In this document: piece after piece, positions 38,404-47,987 of the stretch
Position numbering within the stretch: position 1 is the stretch's first letter
Layout of the letters: each line of letters begins with the position of its first letter
Assembly: GCA_019186945.1 (NCBI GenBank)
Contig: JABAQJ010000007.1
Coordinates: 434,001-498,000, forward strand
DNA from: Gemmatimonadaceae bacterium
GTDB lineage: Bacteria > Gemmatimonadota > Gemmatimonadetes > Gemmatimonadales > Gemmatimonadaceae
Length of the DNA: 64,000 nucleotides
Direction: 5' to 3'
Made by a program: the position numbers and the translations under genes
The notes under the pieces: generated by a model
The model's input: only the letters and a program-made list of their open reading frames with translations
What the model was told of the DNA's origin: nothing
Database searches by the model: none

Positions 38404-39300
38404 CTAACGAATTCCGGCGGCCAGTCGGAGTCGGCTTGGAAGCACCCGGACCTCGATGGTGCGGCTGTCGGCCTGAAAGAGGTCGCCGTCGGCATCGAAC
38501 AGGGGCGGGGCGTCGAAGTCGAGACGAGCGCGCAGGGACTTCCGAATGGCGACCTCCTCCAGATGCCCGTGAGAGCCCCGTGTGACGGCGGCCAATAGCC
38601 GGGCGCGGCGCAGAGCGCTGGCGTCGCGAACCGTCACGACCTCGAGGACACCGTCCGATATCGAAGCACCCGGTGAGACTAGAAAACCTCCACCGAAGCG
38701 CGGGCCGTTCGAGACGACGATCGCCAGGATCCTTGATTGGCAAGTCGGCGTCTCGCCGTCGATCGCTGCGGAGGCGACGAGCCCTGGATAAGAGGCGATC
38801 CGCCGTGCAGCGGTGACGAGGTAGACGGCATGGCCTCGCAACCAGCTGACCCGCTGCGACGCCGCCAGCACGTGAGGAGCAAACCCGAAGCTCGCGATGT
38901 TGAGGAACGCGACATCGCCAGCGAGTCCGACGTCGATACGCCGTTCCGTCGGCCCGATGGCTATCTCGACCATGGCCGCTACGTCGCGAGTCGGCAGGCC
39001 GGCGGCAAAGGCGAAGTCGTTGCCGGTGCCGCCGGCGATCAATGCCAGGCGGCAGTCGGCCCCGACGTCGAGGATTCCCCGCGCAACGTTGCTCCACGTA
39101 CCATCGCCGCCTAACGCGACGATCTCCTCCACTCCACTTGCGGCTGCTGCCCGTGCCAGTTCACGTTCGTGTCCCGAGCGCGTCGACAGTGCGGCTTCGC
39201 ACGGACCGCAGGCCGCAAGACGCTCCCGAACCGGGCCGATGAGACGCGCGCCGCGACCGCGGCCCGCGGCCGGGTTCGCGATCAGGTAGCGGCGCGTCAC
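38404..39300 (-). CDS. Diacylglycerol kinase-family lipid kinase
   Basis: 298 residues. The N-terminal catalytic domain has LIANPAAGRGRG, the nucleotide motif VALGGDGTWSNVARG and LIAGGTGNDFAFAAGLP. The C-terminal beta domain includes RFGGGFLVSPGASISDGVLEVV and DFDAPPLFDADGD. It phosphorylates diacylglycerol or a related lipid (DgkB/YegS/sphingosine kinase-like); the exact lipid is open. It lies 3 nt after the aconitase stop on the same strand, so co-translation is likely. The stop TAG is in a CGTTAGGC motif, and a second copy encodes the Leu-Gly of LGGDGT. Confidence 0.9.
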   Translation of the reverse strand: MTRRYLIANPAAGRGRGARLIGPVRERLAACGPCEAALSTRSGHERELARAAAASGVEEIVALGGDGTWSNVARGILDVGADCRLALIAGGTGNDFAFAAGLPTRDVAAMVEIAIGPTERRIDVGLAGDVAFLNIASFGFAPHVLAASQRVSWLRGHAVYLVTAARRIASYPGLVASAAIDGETPTCQSRILAIVVSNGPRFGGGFLVSPGASISDGVLEVVTVRDASALRRARLLAAVTRGSHGHLEEVAIRKSLRARLDFDAPPLFDADGDLFQADSRTIEVRVLPSRLRLAAGIR

Positions 39301-39303
39301 CCG

Positions 39304-42045
39304 TCAGGATTTCGCCAGATGACGCAGCACGTATTGCAGGATGCCGCCGTGTTTGTAGTAGTTCAGTTCCTCGGGTGTGTCGATGCGGGAGACGGCGGCG
39401 AACCGGCGCTCGGTCCCATCGTCGGCACGGGCCACGACCGTGAGGCGCGCGTGCTGTGGCATTTCGTTCGACAGTCCCTCGATCGTGTATCGCTCGAATC
39501 CCGTCAGCCCCAACGACAGGCGTGTCGCCCCGTCGGCGAATTCGAGCGGGAGCACGCCCATCCCGATCAGGTTGGATCGATGGATACGCTCGAACGATTC
39601 CGCCAGCACGGCCTGCACACCGAGCAACGCGGTGCCCTTGGCAGCCCAGTCGCGCGACGAACCCGTCCCGTACTCCCTGCCGGCGATGACGATCTGCCGA
39701 GTTCCTGCCGCCTTCCGCTCCATGGCGACGTCGAAAAGCGCCCGCGGTTCCGCGCCCGGTGAGGTGGCTGTCCACCACCCTTCCTTGCCGCCGGCGAGTT
39801 CGTTCCGCAGCCGGATGTTGGCGAACGTCCCGCGCATCATGACCTCGTGGTTGCCGCGACGCGCTCCGTAGGAGTTGAAGTCCTTCCGCGCCACACCCTG
39901 AGCGAGGAGCCACTGCCCGGCCGGACTCTTCTCCGCGATCGATCCGGCGGGCGAAATGTGGTCGGTGGTGATCGAGTCACCGTACATGCCTAACACGCAT
40001 GCATCAACGATCGGCGACACGCCCGGGGCCTGCCGTGGCATACCGGTGAAGTAGGGAGGGTGCTTCACGTACGTCGAGTCACCGCTCCACGCGTAGCGAT
40101 CGCCAGTCGGCACGGCGAGTTCCTGCCACTGACGATCGCCCGTGAACACGTCCGCGTACTGTTCCTGGAACATCTCGCGCTTCACCGACCGGAGAATCTC
40201 TTCCTCCACCTCGTGTGGCGCCGGCCAGATGTCACGCAGGAACACCGGTCCCTCGGAGCCGATGCCTAACGGCTCTGTTTCCATGTCGATGTCCATGCGG
40301 CCGGCGAGCGCGTACGCGACTACCAGTGGGGGCGAGGCGAGATAGTTGAATCGCGTCTGCGGGTTCACCCGCCCCTCGAAGTTGCGGTTCCCGGACAGCA
40401 CCGCCGCGGCCACCAGCTTTCCCTCGTCGATCGCCTGCGCCACTGGTTCGGGCAGCGGCCCCGAGTTGCCGATGCACGTCGTGCAGCCGTATCCGACGAC
40501 GGCAAAGCCCAATGCCTCGAGGTCGCTCATCACTCCGGCCTTCCTGAAGTACTCCGTCACGACCTTGGATCCCGGAGCCAGCGACGTCTTCACCCACGGC
40601 CTGGAACTGAGGCCTTTCCTGACGGCGTTGCGTGCCAGAAGTCCCGCCGCCAGCATCACCGACGGATTGGACGTGTTGGTGCAGCTGGTGATCGCCGCGA
40701 TCACGACCGAGCCGTGTCTTAGCTGGAATCGATTTCCGTGCAACTCGACAGAGATCGCGGTCTCCGTCGCCGCAGCAGTCGCTGCTGCGACGGCGCCGGG
40801 TGCGGCCACCCTGGCCTCGGCGCCGGACATCCGCTCGAGTTCGGCGGCGAGCGAATCGACGAACATGCGCTTGGCCATCCGCACCGGCACGCGATCCTGC
40901 GGGCGCTTCGGGCCCGCCAGACTCGGCACGACGGTCGACAGATCCAGTTCGATCGAATCCGTGAACACCGGGTCCGGTGACTCATCGGTCCGGAAAAGAC
41001 CCTGGGCCTTCGTGTATGCTTCCACCAACTGGACCTGCGCCTCCGATCGGCCGCTCAACCGCAAGTACTGCAGTGTGACGTGGTCCACCGGGAAGAAGCC
41101 CATCGTCGCTCCGTATTCGGGCGCCATGTTACCGATGGTGGCCCGATCCGCCAGCGAGAGCGAAGACAGCCCCTTCCCATAGAACTCGACGAACTTCCCG
41201 ACGACGCGCTTCTTGCGCAGCATCTCCGTAATCGTCAGCACGAGGTCGGTCGCGGTTGCGCCTGCGGGCAGCCGACCGTGCAGCTTGAACCCGAGTACTT
41301 CCGGGATCAGCATCGTCACCGGCTGGCCCAGCATAGCCGCCTCCGCCTCGATGCCGCCAACGCCCCACCCCATCACGCCAAGGCCGTTGATCATCGTGGT
41401 GTGCGAGTCGGTTCCCACCAGGGAATCTGGGTACGCGCAGGGCTCGCCCTCGATCCGCCCCACGAACACCACCTGCCCAAGGTATTCCAGGTTCACCTGA
41501 TGACAGATGCCCGTGCCCGGCGGCACGACCCGGAAGTTGTCGAACGCAGTCTGACCCCATCGCAGAAACTCGTAGCGTTCCCGATTGCGCTCGAACTCGA
41601 GCTCGGTGTTGATCAGAAGAGCCGCTTCCGTTCCGTACTGATCCACCTGTACCGAGTGGTCTATCACGAGGTCCACCGGCTGCAACGGATTGATGCGCGT
41701 CGGACTGCCGCCCAACGCCACCATCGCATCCCGCATCGCCGCCAGATCCACCACGCACGGGACACCAGTGAAATCCTGGAGCAGCACTCGGCTGGTGCGG
41801 AAAGCGATCTCCCGTTCTGCCCCGGCTTTCACGTCCCAGCATGCCATAGCGCCAATGTCGTCCGCCTTCACGAAAGCGCCATCCTCGCCACGCAGGAGGT
41901 TCTCCAGGAGGATCTTGAGCGAGCAGGGAAGGGTGTCGATGGTGTTGCCGGGAATACCGCGGAGGGCATCCAGACGAAAGACCGTGTAGCGCACGCCGCC
42001 GGCGTCGAGCGCCGCGCGCGCGCCAAACGAATTGGGATGAGGCAT
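39304..42045 (-). CDS. acnA: Aconitate hydratase
   Basis: 913 residues from ATG at 42045; a start 20 codons upstream is possible. AcnA landmarks: YTVFRLDAL, LPCSLKILLENLLR, QDFTGVPCVVDLAAMRDA, VGTDSHTTMINGLGVMGWGVGGIEAEAAMLGQP, and iron-sulfur cysteines in AAITSCTNTSNPSVM and GYGCTTCIGNSGPLP. The swivel domain has DFNSYGARRGNHEVMMRGTFANIRLRN and AGREYGTGSSRDWAAKG. It interconverts citrate and isocitrate in the TCA cycle. A run of Ala (AAPGAVAAATAAATETA) before the iron-sulfur region is an unusual low-complexity insert. Three CGTTAGG or GTTAGGC copies are in the gene. Confidence 0.96.
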   Translation of the reverse strand: MPHPNSFGARAALDAGGVRYTVFRLDALRGIPGNTIDTLPCSLKILLENLLRGEDGAFVKADDIGAMACWDVKAGAEREIAFRTSRVLLQDFTGVPCVVDLAAMRDAMVALGGSPTRINPLQPVDLVIDHSVQVDQYGTEAALLINTELEFERNRERYEFLRWGQTAFDNFRVVPPGTGICHQVNLEYLGQVVFVGRIEGEPCAYPDSLVGTDSHTTMINGLGVMGWGVGGIEAEAAMLGQPVTMLIPEVLGFKLHGRLPAGATATDLVLTITEMLRKKRVVGKFVEFYGKGLSSLSLADRATIGNMAPEYGATMGFFPVDHVTLQYLRLSGRSEAQVQLVEAYTKAQGLFRTDESPDPVFTDSIELDLSTVVPSLAGPKRPQDRVPVRMAKRMFVDSLAAELERMSGAEARVAAPGAVAAATAAATETAISVELHGNRFQLRHGSVVIAAITSCTNTSNPSVMLAAGLLARNAVRKGLSSRPWVKTSLAPGSKVVTEYFRKAGVMSDLEALGFAVVGYGCTTCIGNSGPLPEPVAQAIDEGKLVAAAVLSGNRNFEGRVNPQTRFNYLASPPLVVAYALAGRMDIDMETEPLGIGSEGPVFLRDIWPAPHEVEEEILRSVKREMFQEQYADVFTGDRQWQELAVPTGDRYAWSGDSTYVKHPPYFTGMPRQAPGVSPIVDACVLGMYGDSITTDHISPAGSIAEKSPAGQWLLAQGVARKDFNSYGARRGNHEVMMRGTFANIRLRNELAGGKEGWWTATSPGAEPRALFDVAMERKAAGTRQIVIAGREYGTGSSRDWAAKGTALLGVQAVLAESFERIHRSNLIGMGVLPLEFADGATRLSLGLTGFERYTIEGLSNEMPQHARLTVVARADDGTERRFAAVSRIDTPEELNYYKHGGILQYVLRHLAKS

Positions 42046-42202
42046 CGAGACGTGGCCTGAGTTCGGGTAATCGCCGTTTCGCCAGCGCCAAGGAAGGCGG
42101 GACACACTCCGTTGCCGTACTCGCGCATGCCGTGGCGTACTGGTAATCTAGCATGGAGAACCCGGGGCCCCTGGGTGCCTGGGCCCACCACCACCATGAC
42201 AG

Positions 42203-42475
42203 ATGAGCCGAGCCTTCGTCAGCGAGGATCGCGAGGACTCGTACGGAGGCAAGCGCTTCTCGCTTCCTTCGCCCGACGATCCTGACTTCGATGCCGCGGC
42301 AGCACGAGCGCTCCTCGATGCCGCGCGCGAGGGGATGACTGGCGCCGCGGAGCGTGCAACGGGCTTCTACTGGGGCGAAGAGCGGCTCAAGCCACACGTC
42401 GAGCGATTGCGCGCGGAGGCAGTACGGAACGGCGACGAACGCCTTGCCCAACTCGCTGAGCGCTTTCTGCGCTGA
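42203..42475 (+). CDS. Small conserved-looking protein of unknown function
   Basis: 90 residues, acidic and Ala/Arg rich, with two predicted helices (FDAAAARALLDAAREGMTGAAERATGFYWGEERLKPHVERLRAEAVRNG). There is no signal peptide and no Cys. It is divergent from acnA with a 157-nt gap that must hold both promoters. Codon usage and length argue for a real gene. I do not recognise the family. Confidence 0.6.
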   Translation: MSRAFVSEDREDSYGGKRFSLPSPDDPDFDAAAARALLDAAREGMTGAAERATGFYWGEERLKPHVERLRAEAVRNGDERLAQLAERFLR

Positions 42476-42826
42476 TCGGTTGCAGTCGTCAACCCGGCTT
42501 CGGTCGAACCACGCTACAAGAACCTATCTGGTTTCTTCCAGCGACGTCGTCAGGCACACCTCGTCTGCCTTCGGACGATCGACCTGGTATGCCACGGTTG
42601 CAATGTCGTTGTGGCGGAATCGCGGCAGGCGCCTACCCCTCCCCGCTGCTCGATCGGCCGCCTCACCTGTCGCGACGATTCTCCCAACGTGCGTCGTGTC
42701 TTGAAGTTGCGGCCGCGTGCAAAAACTCTGCTTGCGTTTGCAGTCTTTCGCCGCACAGGCGCACGCGAATTGCCGGAGCATGTCGAGCCGGCACTCCGTG
42801 CCTGGTTGCGATCCGATCCTCCATCC
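42476..42826. other. Intergenic region before the peroxidase gene
   Basis: About 350 nt without a convincing gene. Frames are open through it on both strands but have shadow-like composition. A stretch near 42615 resembles the start of a tRNA-Leu by chance but lacks arms. It probably holds the promoter of the peroxidase gene; I could not place boxes with confidence. Confidence 0.5.
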
Positions 42827-44149
42827 ATGTCCCCAATGCTCGAGTCCATCGTGCACCGCAGACGGCTGCGCACACTGCTGACGCTCTCAGTCGTTGCAAC
42901 TGCAGCGGCATGCTCCAGCGACGACGCGAACCCGCTAGCGGCAACCGCGCCGGTACAGGAAGCGGCGCCTAGCGAGGTAGCCGCCGCTTCCATCATTACC
43001 TTGGGTGACAAGATCTTCGAGGACGAGAACCTTTCCCTGAAGCGCAACCAGTCGTGCTCGTCATGCCACGATAAGGCATGGGGATTCACGTCCCCGAACA
43101 CGACGGTCAATGCTGGCGGCGCGGTGATGTTCGGCTCGATTCGCGATCGCTTTGGCGCGCGCAAGCCACCGAGCGCAGCATACGCGGCGCAGGCTCCGAT
43201 CCTCTACTTCGACTCCGAAGACGGGACGTATGTGGGTGGTAACTTCTGGGATGGCCGCGCAACTGGCGCACGTCTGGGCAATCCGTCCGCCGAGCAGGCG
43301 CTCGGTCCCTTCCTGAATCCCGTAGAGCAGGCGCTCCCGGATAACGCTTGCGTGGTCTACCGTATTCGTTACGGGGCCTACGCCGGCATCTGGGAAGGTG
43401 TATACGGCAACAGCATCTTCAAGATCAATTTTCCGCCCAATACCGATCGCGGTTGTGAGAGCGAGGGCTTCACGGTGCCGCTGTCTCCGGCCGATCGTGC
43501 CAAGGTCGACGCCGAGTACGATCGAGTGGGCATAGCGCTCGCATCCTACGAGCATTCATCCGAGGTCAGCGCGTTTTCGTCCAAGTACGACGCGTACCTG
43601 AACGGCACGGCGACGCTCACACCGGCCGAGCGATTGGGCATGTCCATCTATGAAGGAAAAGCGAACTGCGCGGCGTGTCACCCCAATGCCGGTAAGCGCG
43701 CGCTCATGACCGATTACACGTACGACAACATCGGCACGCCGGCAAATCCGCTGAATCCGGAATTGATTCGCAATCCGTCGTTCAAGGACTTCGGCATTGG
43801 CGGCTTCTTCGGGCAGCCATCGGAGTACGGCAAGCAGAAGGTGCCGACACTGCGCAACCTCGACAAGCGTGGAGTTCCGGGTGGCGCGAAGGCCTACATG
43901 CATAACGGCGTCTTCAAGACGATTCGACAGGTGGTCCACTTCTACAACACTCGAGACGTACTCCCGGATTGCGCGACGCTCCCAGCACCGAAGTTTGGCG
44001 AGAACTGCTGGCCGGCACCCGAGCTGACAGACAACCTCAACACGGACGAACTGGGGAATCTCGGGCTGACGCCGCAGGAGGAGGGTGCGCTCGTGGCGTA
44101 CCTCAAGACGCTGAACGACGGCTACTTCGTTCCGCCGAAGCGTAGGTAG
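42827..44149 (+). CDS. Diheme cytochrome c peroxidase / MauG-family lipoprotein
   Basis: 440 residues from ATG at 42827 (42836 also possible). The lipobox is TAAAC. Two haem sites: CSSCHD (high-potential or peroxidatic domain, followed by GAVMFGSIRDRFGARKPPSAAYAAQAP and NFWDGRA) and CAACHP. The C-terminal region has KVPTLRNLDKRG, a conserved Met-His in AYMHNGVFKT, and LTPQEEGALVAYLKTLNDGY. These proteins reduce hydrogen peroxide with electrons from small cytochromes, or oxidise a protein partner. Located on the periplasmic face as a lipoprotein. It ends at a strong terminator and is probably a single-gene transcript. Confidence 0.9.
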   Translation: MSPMLESIVHRRRLRTLLTLSVVATAAACSSDDANPLAATAPVQEAAPSEVAAASIITLGDKIFEDENLSLKRNQSCSSCHDKAWGFTSPNTTVNAGGAVMFGSIRDRFGARKPPSAAYAAQAPILYFDSEDGTYVGGNFWDGRATGARLGNPSAEQALGPFLNPVEQALPDNACVVYRIRYGAYAGIWEGVYGNSIFKINFPPNTDRGCESEGFTVPLSPADRAKVDAEYDRVGIALASYEHSSEVSAFSSKYDAYLNGTATLTPAERLGMSIYEGKANCAACHPNAGKRALMTDYTYDNIGTPANPLNPELIRNPSFKDFGIGGFFGQPSEYGKQKVPTLRNLDKRGVPGGAKAYMHNGVFKTIRQVVHFYNTRDVLPDCATLPAPKFGENCWPAPELTDNLNTDELGNLGLTPQEEGALVAYLKTLNDGYFVPPKRR

Positions 44150-44171
44150 AACGAGGGACGGGAACGCGTCG

Positions 44172-44200
44172 ACGGGGCGGCCGCTTATTGGCCGCCCCGT
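44172..44200 (+). terminator. Rho-independent terminator after the peroxidase gene
   Basis: An 11-bp stem (ACGGGGCGGCC paired with GGCCGCCCCGT) around the 7-nt loop GCTTATT, 22 nt after the stop. It is followed by TGCGGTTTTC, giving a short T run. Confidence 0.8.
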
Positions 44201-44234
44201 TGCGGTTTTCGGAGCCTGCCTCAACTCTTGTCGA

Positions 44235-45266
44235 ATGTCGATCGCTCATCCCGCCGAACTTGCGTTTCATCTGATGCAGGTCGAGTCCACGAGCGGTCGG
44301 GAGGAAGAGGCGGTGGCGCTCATGGAGCGTCTTCTTGTCGGACGCAATTGGGGCGTTGAGCGAATTCCCGTGAGCGAAGGCAGAGACGCGCTGCTGGCCA
44401 CGATGTCGGAGACGATCGACGTCACTCTCTCGACGCACCTGGACACGGTGCCACCGTACATACCACCGAGCCTGGATGGCGCCGTGCTTCGCGGCCGCGG
44501 GGCTTGCGATGCGAAAGGGATCGCCGCATCGATGATCTGTGCGGCGGACCGGCTTCGTGCTCGCGGGATGCGCGTGGGACTGCTATTCGTCGTCGGTGAG
44601 GAGACGACGCACGACGGAGCGCTGGCCGCCAACGCTCACCCGAACAGGAGCCGGGTGATCGTCAACGGGGAACCGACCGAGAACACGCTCGCTATCGGCA
44701 CCAAGGGAGCGTTGCGGATGCTGGTGCGAGCACACGGGAAGGCTGCGCACTCGGCGTACCCGCATCTGGGATCGTCGGCGATCGCCACGCTGGTCGAGCG
44801 TCTGGCAGCGTTACCTGCCTTGGAGCTGCCGGTGGACCCTGTATTGGGTGAGACGACGGTGAACATCGGGAGCGTAAGCGGCGGAGTGGCGGACAACGTC
44901 GTGTCGCCGTGGGCGGAAGCTCGACTGATGGTGCGGCTCGTCAGCGACGCTGACGAAGCGCTTGAGCTGTTTCGCACCTGGGCAGGCACGGCGGTGGTCG
45001 TGGAGAAAGGTGTCTCCGTCCCGGCAGTCAGACTCGGCGTGCTACCCGGGTTTCCCACGTCGGTGGCGGCGTATGCCACGGACATTCCCGCCCTGTCTGC
45101 ATGGGGCACACCATACCTGTACGGGCCTGGATCGATCCACGTCGCGCACACCATGGACGAGTACGTGCGAATCGCGGATCTGGAACGCGCAGTTGACGAC
45201 TACGAACGGATTGCCATCGCCGCTCTGGCGCTGGAGCGGGCTAGAAGAGATACGGGATCAGCATGA
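44235..45266 (+). CDS. M20-family metallopeptidase, ArgE/DapE/LysK-like
   Basis: 343 residues. Metal-site blocks: STHLDTVPPYI (His and Asp), RGRGACDAKGIAASMICAAD (bridging Asp), FVVGEETTHDGA (catalytic and metal Glu), VNGEPTENTLAIGTKG and a C-terminal His in GPGSIHVAHTMDEYVRIADLE. The inserted dimerisation domain includes HSAYPHLGSSAIATLVERL. Cytosolic, no signal. It resembles LysK (N-acetyl-lysine or LysW-linked lysine deacylase) and ArgE-type deacylases; the exact substrate is not readable. Its 3' end overlaps the convergent gene by 26 nt. Confidence 0.88.
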   Translation: MSIAHPAELAFHLMQVESTSGREEEAVALMERLLVGRNWGVERIPVSEGRDALLATMSETIDVTLSTHLDTVPPYIPPSLDGAVLRGRGACDAKGIAASMICAADRLRARGMRVGLLFVVGEETTHDGALAANAHPNRSRVIVNGEPTENTLAIGTKGALRMLVRAHGKAAHSAYPHLGSSAIATLVERLAALPALELPVDPVLGETTVNIGSVSGGVADNVVSPWAEARLMVRLVSDADEALELFRTWAGTAVVVEKGVSVPAVRLGVLPGFPTSVAAYATDIPALSAWGTPYLYGPGSIHVAHTMDEYVRIADLERAVDDYERIAIAALALERARRDTGSA

Positions 45267-46236
45267 CCTCGCGGCTGACGACAAGGCGCCGATCCTTGCC
45301 CGTCACGTACCCGACCTTGAGTCCACCCCAGGCCACGTACGGGCCAACGCGTGAGTCTCCGCGCCAGGGGTAGCGCAACGCACCGTTCGTCTGTGGCGCC
45401 ACCAGCAGCCCTAACGACCACGTCCCCGGCTTCAGAAACCGTTGCACGACGCCGCCCTCGTCCGCGCCCCATTCCCTGCCGAAGTTGTAGTGCCGTAACC
45501 CGAACTCCGCCGCAGTCACCGCCTGCGGCGAGTACTTCTTGTCGTCACCGGTGATGTCCGTCAGCGTCATGTACGTCGTACGATAGGCGACGACGACCTC
45601 CCATGGGCGCGGCCACCCGGCATCGTCCACGCCAACGAGTCGCTGTCCGGGGATCAGCTGTACCGCGTAGTTCACCAGGACTTCAAGACCGTTCAGCTTG
45701 ACGGAGGAGGGTCCGAACTTCCTCTCGAACATCCGCAACTTCTCGAGTCCCTGGTCGATCCGGACCGCACGTGCCAGGCAATACAGGTCGTCGCGCGCCG
45801 TCAGCAGGTTCATTGCTCCCGCCGCTTCGATCGCCGCCAGCACTGGTGCCAGGTTCGTGGTGTTGAGTGCGCGCTGGAGCAAGCCGTTCATCCCGGGCAT
45901 GGCGTCGATCATCGTGTTGACCGACTGACGGCGCTTCCCGGCCACGCCGTACGAACCGTGCGCCAGGTTCCCTCGCGTGTAGGTGAAACCGGCTGGCAGC
46001 TTGGCGCTCAACGAATCGAGGCGGGCCTCCACCTGGTCGTAGCGAGTGGCCGCCGTGTCCTGAAAGCGAATCGCGCGCAAGGAGCCAAGGAGACTCTTCC
46101 TGACCGAGTCGTATGGCACGGATTCCACGCGACAGGCTGGCGCGCCGAGCGCGGGAGTCGTAACGACCTGGGCACCGGCGGCGTGCGCCGAGCCGGCCGC
46201 AACGAGCAGGACCAACGGCGCTAGACGACGAGCCAT
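45241..46236 (-). CDS. Secreted protein of unknown function
   Basis: 331 residues with a signal peptide (LAPLVLLVAAGSAHAAGAQ). The N-terminal half is helical and mentions no known motif. The second half is rich in aromatic beta segments (PWEVVVAYRTTYMTLTDITG, AAEFGLRHYNFGREWG, GTWSLGLLVAPQTNGALRYPWRG, VGPYVAWGGLKVGYV), suggesting an outer-membrane barrel or lipid-binding domain. The start lies 16 nt inside the end of the alpha/beta hydrolase gene, so the two are coupled. A CGTTAGG motif encodes Leu-Gly inside. Confidence 0.65.
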   Translation of the reverse strand: MARRLAPLVLLVAAGSAHAAGAQVVTTPALGAPACRVESVPYDSVRKSLLGSLRAIRFQDTAATRYDQVEARLDSLSAKLPAGFTYTRGNLAHGSYGVAGKRRQSVNTMIDAMPGMNGLLQRALNTTNLAPVLAAIEAAGAMNLLTARDDLYCLARAVRIDQGLEKLRMFERKFGPSSVKLNGLEVLVNYAVQLIPGQRLVGVDDAGWPRPWEVVVAYRTTYMTLTDITGDDKKYSPQAVTAAEFGLRHYNFGREWGADEGGVVQRFLKPGTWSLGLLVAPQTNGALRYPWRGDSRVGPYVAWGGLKVGYVTGKDRRLVVSREVMLIPYLF

Positions 46237-47162
46237 TCCCGGAGATCCTCCGCGTGTCGGTCGATGTAGGCGGACCAGTCGTGCGGATTCTGCACGGTGA
46301 CCTGCGGTGGCTCCTTCGATCGGAGCGCGGCGAGCAGTACGTCGCGCAGCTGCGCGGCGCTGTCGATGCCCAGCGCCGACTGCTGGTCGATGAACGCCTT
46401 TTGTCCCGGAACATTCATGTAGGCCCAGTCGAGCTTCTGCCGAAGCAGGAAACCCCCGACCGGATCCAGGTCGCCGGCGATCGACACGAAATTGCGCAGA
46501 ACGTACGGCTGCGAGACGTCGTTCATTTCAGCAACGGGCATTCGCAGGGAACGGTTCAATGCCAGGGTGGTGCGTTTCGGAATGAGGGGTCCCATTTCCC
46601 GCACCACCGTCTTGATGAGCTGGACGGGGGATGCCATGAACACGACGTTCTGCAGGTAGACTCCGGCCTGCGGCCCGATCAACGCTGCTGCGTCGTCTAC
46701 TGCGGCATGGATCGCCTCGTAGGTGTGGAAGCATCCCATGCTGTGACACACGACCGAGATCCGCTGAAGGGCGCCATGCGGGCCATCCTGGATCATCTTG
46801 TTCAGCTGCGAAATGAACGCTTCGCGCAGCGCGGCGCGGGCGGACAGGCTCAACACCGGGAAGATGACGTCTCCAGCGAACTCGGCGGCCGTTTCGCCCA
46901 GGGAGTCGTCGCCGAACCGTTTCTTGAGGAGCGCCACCAGCTGCAGGACGAGGGCCGCCGCCTGGGTCTTTTCCTTGAACCAATCGTCGATCCCGTCATA
47001 ACGAAGCTCGTAGATCGCGAACCGATCGGCGTCGTCGCCAAGCGCAGCACGCAGGGCGACGTTCGCTTCGCTCCGTGTACCTGCGGGATCGTTACCGATT
47101 CCGTGGACCAGGAGCACGGCGTCCCTGCCGGGCCAGGTCTGGCTCTGTAGCGTGAATGGCAC
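46221..47162 (-). CDS. Alpha/beta hydrolase, lipase-like
   Basis: 313 residues. The oxyanion region is DAVLLVHGIGND and the nucleophile elbow VCHSMGCFHTYEAI carries the serine; the usual glycines of GxSxG are Cys residues here. A late Asp and the C-terminal His in HAEDLREW may complete the triad, but this is uncertain. There is no signal peptide. The substrate is unknown; esterase or lipase activity is the default expectation. It is followed by an overlapping gene for a secreted protein, so the two probably act together. Confidence 0.75.
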   Translation of the reverse strand: MPFTLQSQTWPGRDAVLLVHGIGNDPAGTRSEANVALRAALGDDADRFAIYELRYDGIDDWFKEKTQAAALVLQLVALLKKRFGDDSLGETAAEFAGDVIFPVLSLSARAALREAFISQLNKMIQDGPHGALQRISVVCHSMGCFHTYEAIHAAVDDAAALIGPQAGVYLQNVVFMASPVQLIKTVVREMGPLIPKRTTLALNRSLRMPVAEMNDVSQPYVLRNFVSIAGDLDPVGGFLLRQKLDWAYMNVPGQKAFIDQQSALGIDSAAQLRDVLLAALRSKEPPQVTVQNPHDWSAYIDRHAEDLREWLVV

Positions 47163-47281
47163 GCGCGACCTCCGGTTTCGCCAAGTGTCTGCATCGAACG
47201 CCTACAACGCTACTGGCCGGTCGGCATCCGTCAACGTGTTGCGGCCGTCCCGCACCCGGCGATGCCGGACGGTGCCTAACG

Positions 47282-47677
47282 CTAACCGGACGGTTGGGCG
47301 AAGGTCACGAAATGCCCGCCGGGTTCCCGCACACCGATCTCATGCATGCCGTAGAAAGTCGTGCGTCGTGGCATGGCGATCGGGTACCCCTCCAAGGCCT
47401 GCTCGATGCCGTCCAGATTCTCGACCTCGACGAATAGCGCCGCGGCCGTTCCCGGGAGGGGCCGGGACGCATCCCCGAAGTCGGCGCGCACGCTCGCTTC
47501 GCTCTGGACCATGACCTCGACGTCGTCCCTCGTGAGGATGGCGAAGCCGATGGTTCCTTCGTGGGGAACCTCGACGGTCCGTGTGAAACCGAGCCGTTTC
47601 TCCCAGAAGTCCAGACTGGGTTCGCACGTCGGCATGACGAGGACCGGAGTGAGTTTCTTCATCGTCGTGGCGGTCAT
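47282..47677 (-). CDS. VOC-family (glyoxalase/bleomycin resistance fold) protein
   Basis: 131 residues with GGAG at good spacing before the ATG. Two beta-alpha-beta-beta-beta modules: KKLTPVLVMPTCEPSLDFWEKRLGFT...IGFAILTRDDVEVMVQSEASV, then AAALFVEVENLDGIEQALEGYPIAM...MHEIGVREPGGHFVTFAQ. Glu in VREPGG is a typical metal ligand, but the other ligands are not obvious. Functions in this family range from drug binding to dioxygenase and isomerase chemistry. A GCCTAACG motif sits directly after the stop. Confidence 0.85.
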   Translation of the reverse strand: MTATTMKKLTPVLVMPTCEPSLDFWEKRLGFTRTVEVPHEGTIGFAILTRDDVEVMVQSEASVRADFGDASRPLPGTAAALFVEVENLDGIEQALEGYPIAMPRRTTFYGMHEIGVREPGGHFVTFAQPSG

Positions 47678-47987
47678 TGGGGATCTCCGGGTGGGCGATG
47701 TTCGAAGGCGATCGTGCCTTCGCCGTTCGGCGGCACTCGATGCCATTGTGAGCCGTAAGACAGCGCCGCCGGCGCGGGACTGCCGCGCCGATCCCGCGGG
47801 CCTCGAGACGTTAGGCCCGGCAGTTGGCGGCCCGGGCACGGAATCTCGTCGCCATTCCGGCTGCTGTCCACCGTGCGACCGGACCGTAGCGCCTCGTCCC
47901 GCCGCCGTAGAATGCTGCCCATGCCATGTCCGTCGGCTCCCGGTATCTTTCGTCACCATCTGCCGGGCGTCCCCCTCCCCGATCCGC
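47678..47987. other. Divergent intergenic region
   Basis: About 310 nt between the VOC gene and the PLP-enzyme gene. It must contain both promoters, but no clear boxes stand out. It holds one CGTTAGGC motif (47809-47816) inside a GC-rich, hairpin-forming stretch. Open frames here are extensions of the flanking genes or shadows. Confidence 0.5.

Noticed and set aside
42608-42690. GTGGCGGAATCGCGGCAG resembling the D-arm region of a tRNA-Leu.
   Set aside because: No acceptor stem, anticodon arm or T loop could be paired around it.
47361-47987. A plus-strand extension of the PLP enzyme over the VOC gene and the divergent promoter region.
   Set aside because: It is antisense to the VOC gene, and the conserved enzyme sequence begins only at the GTG at 47988.
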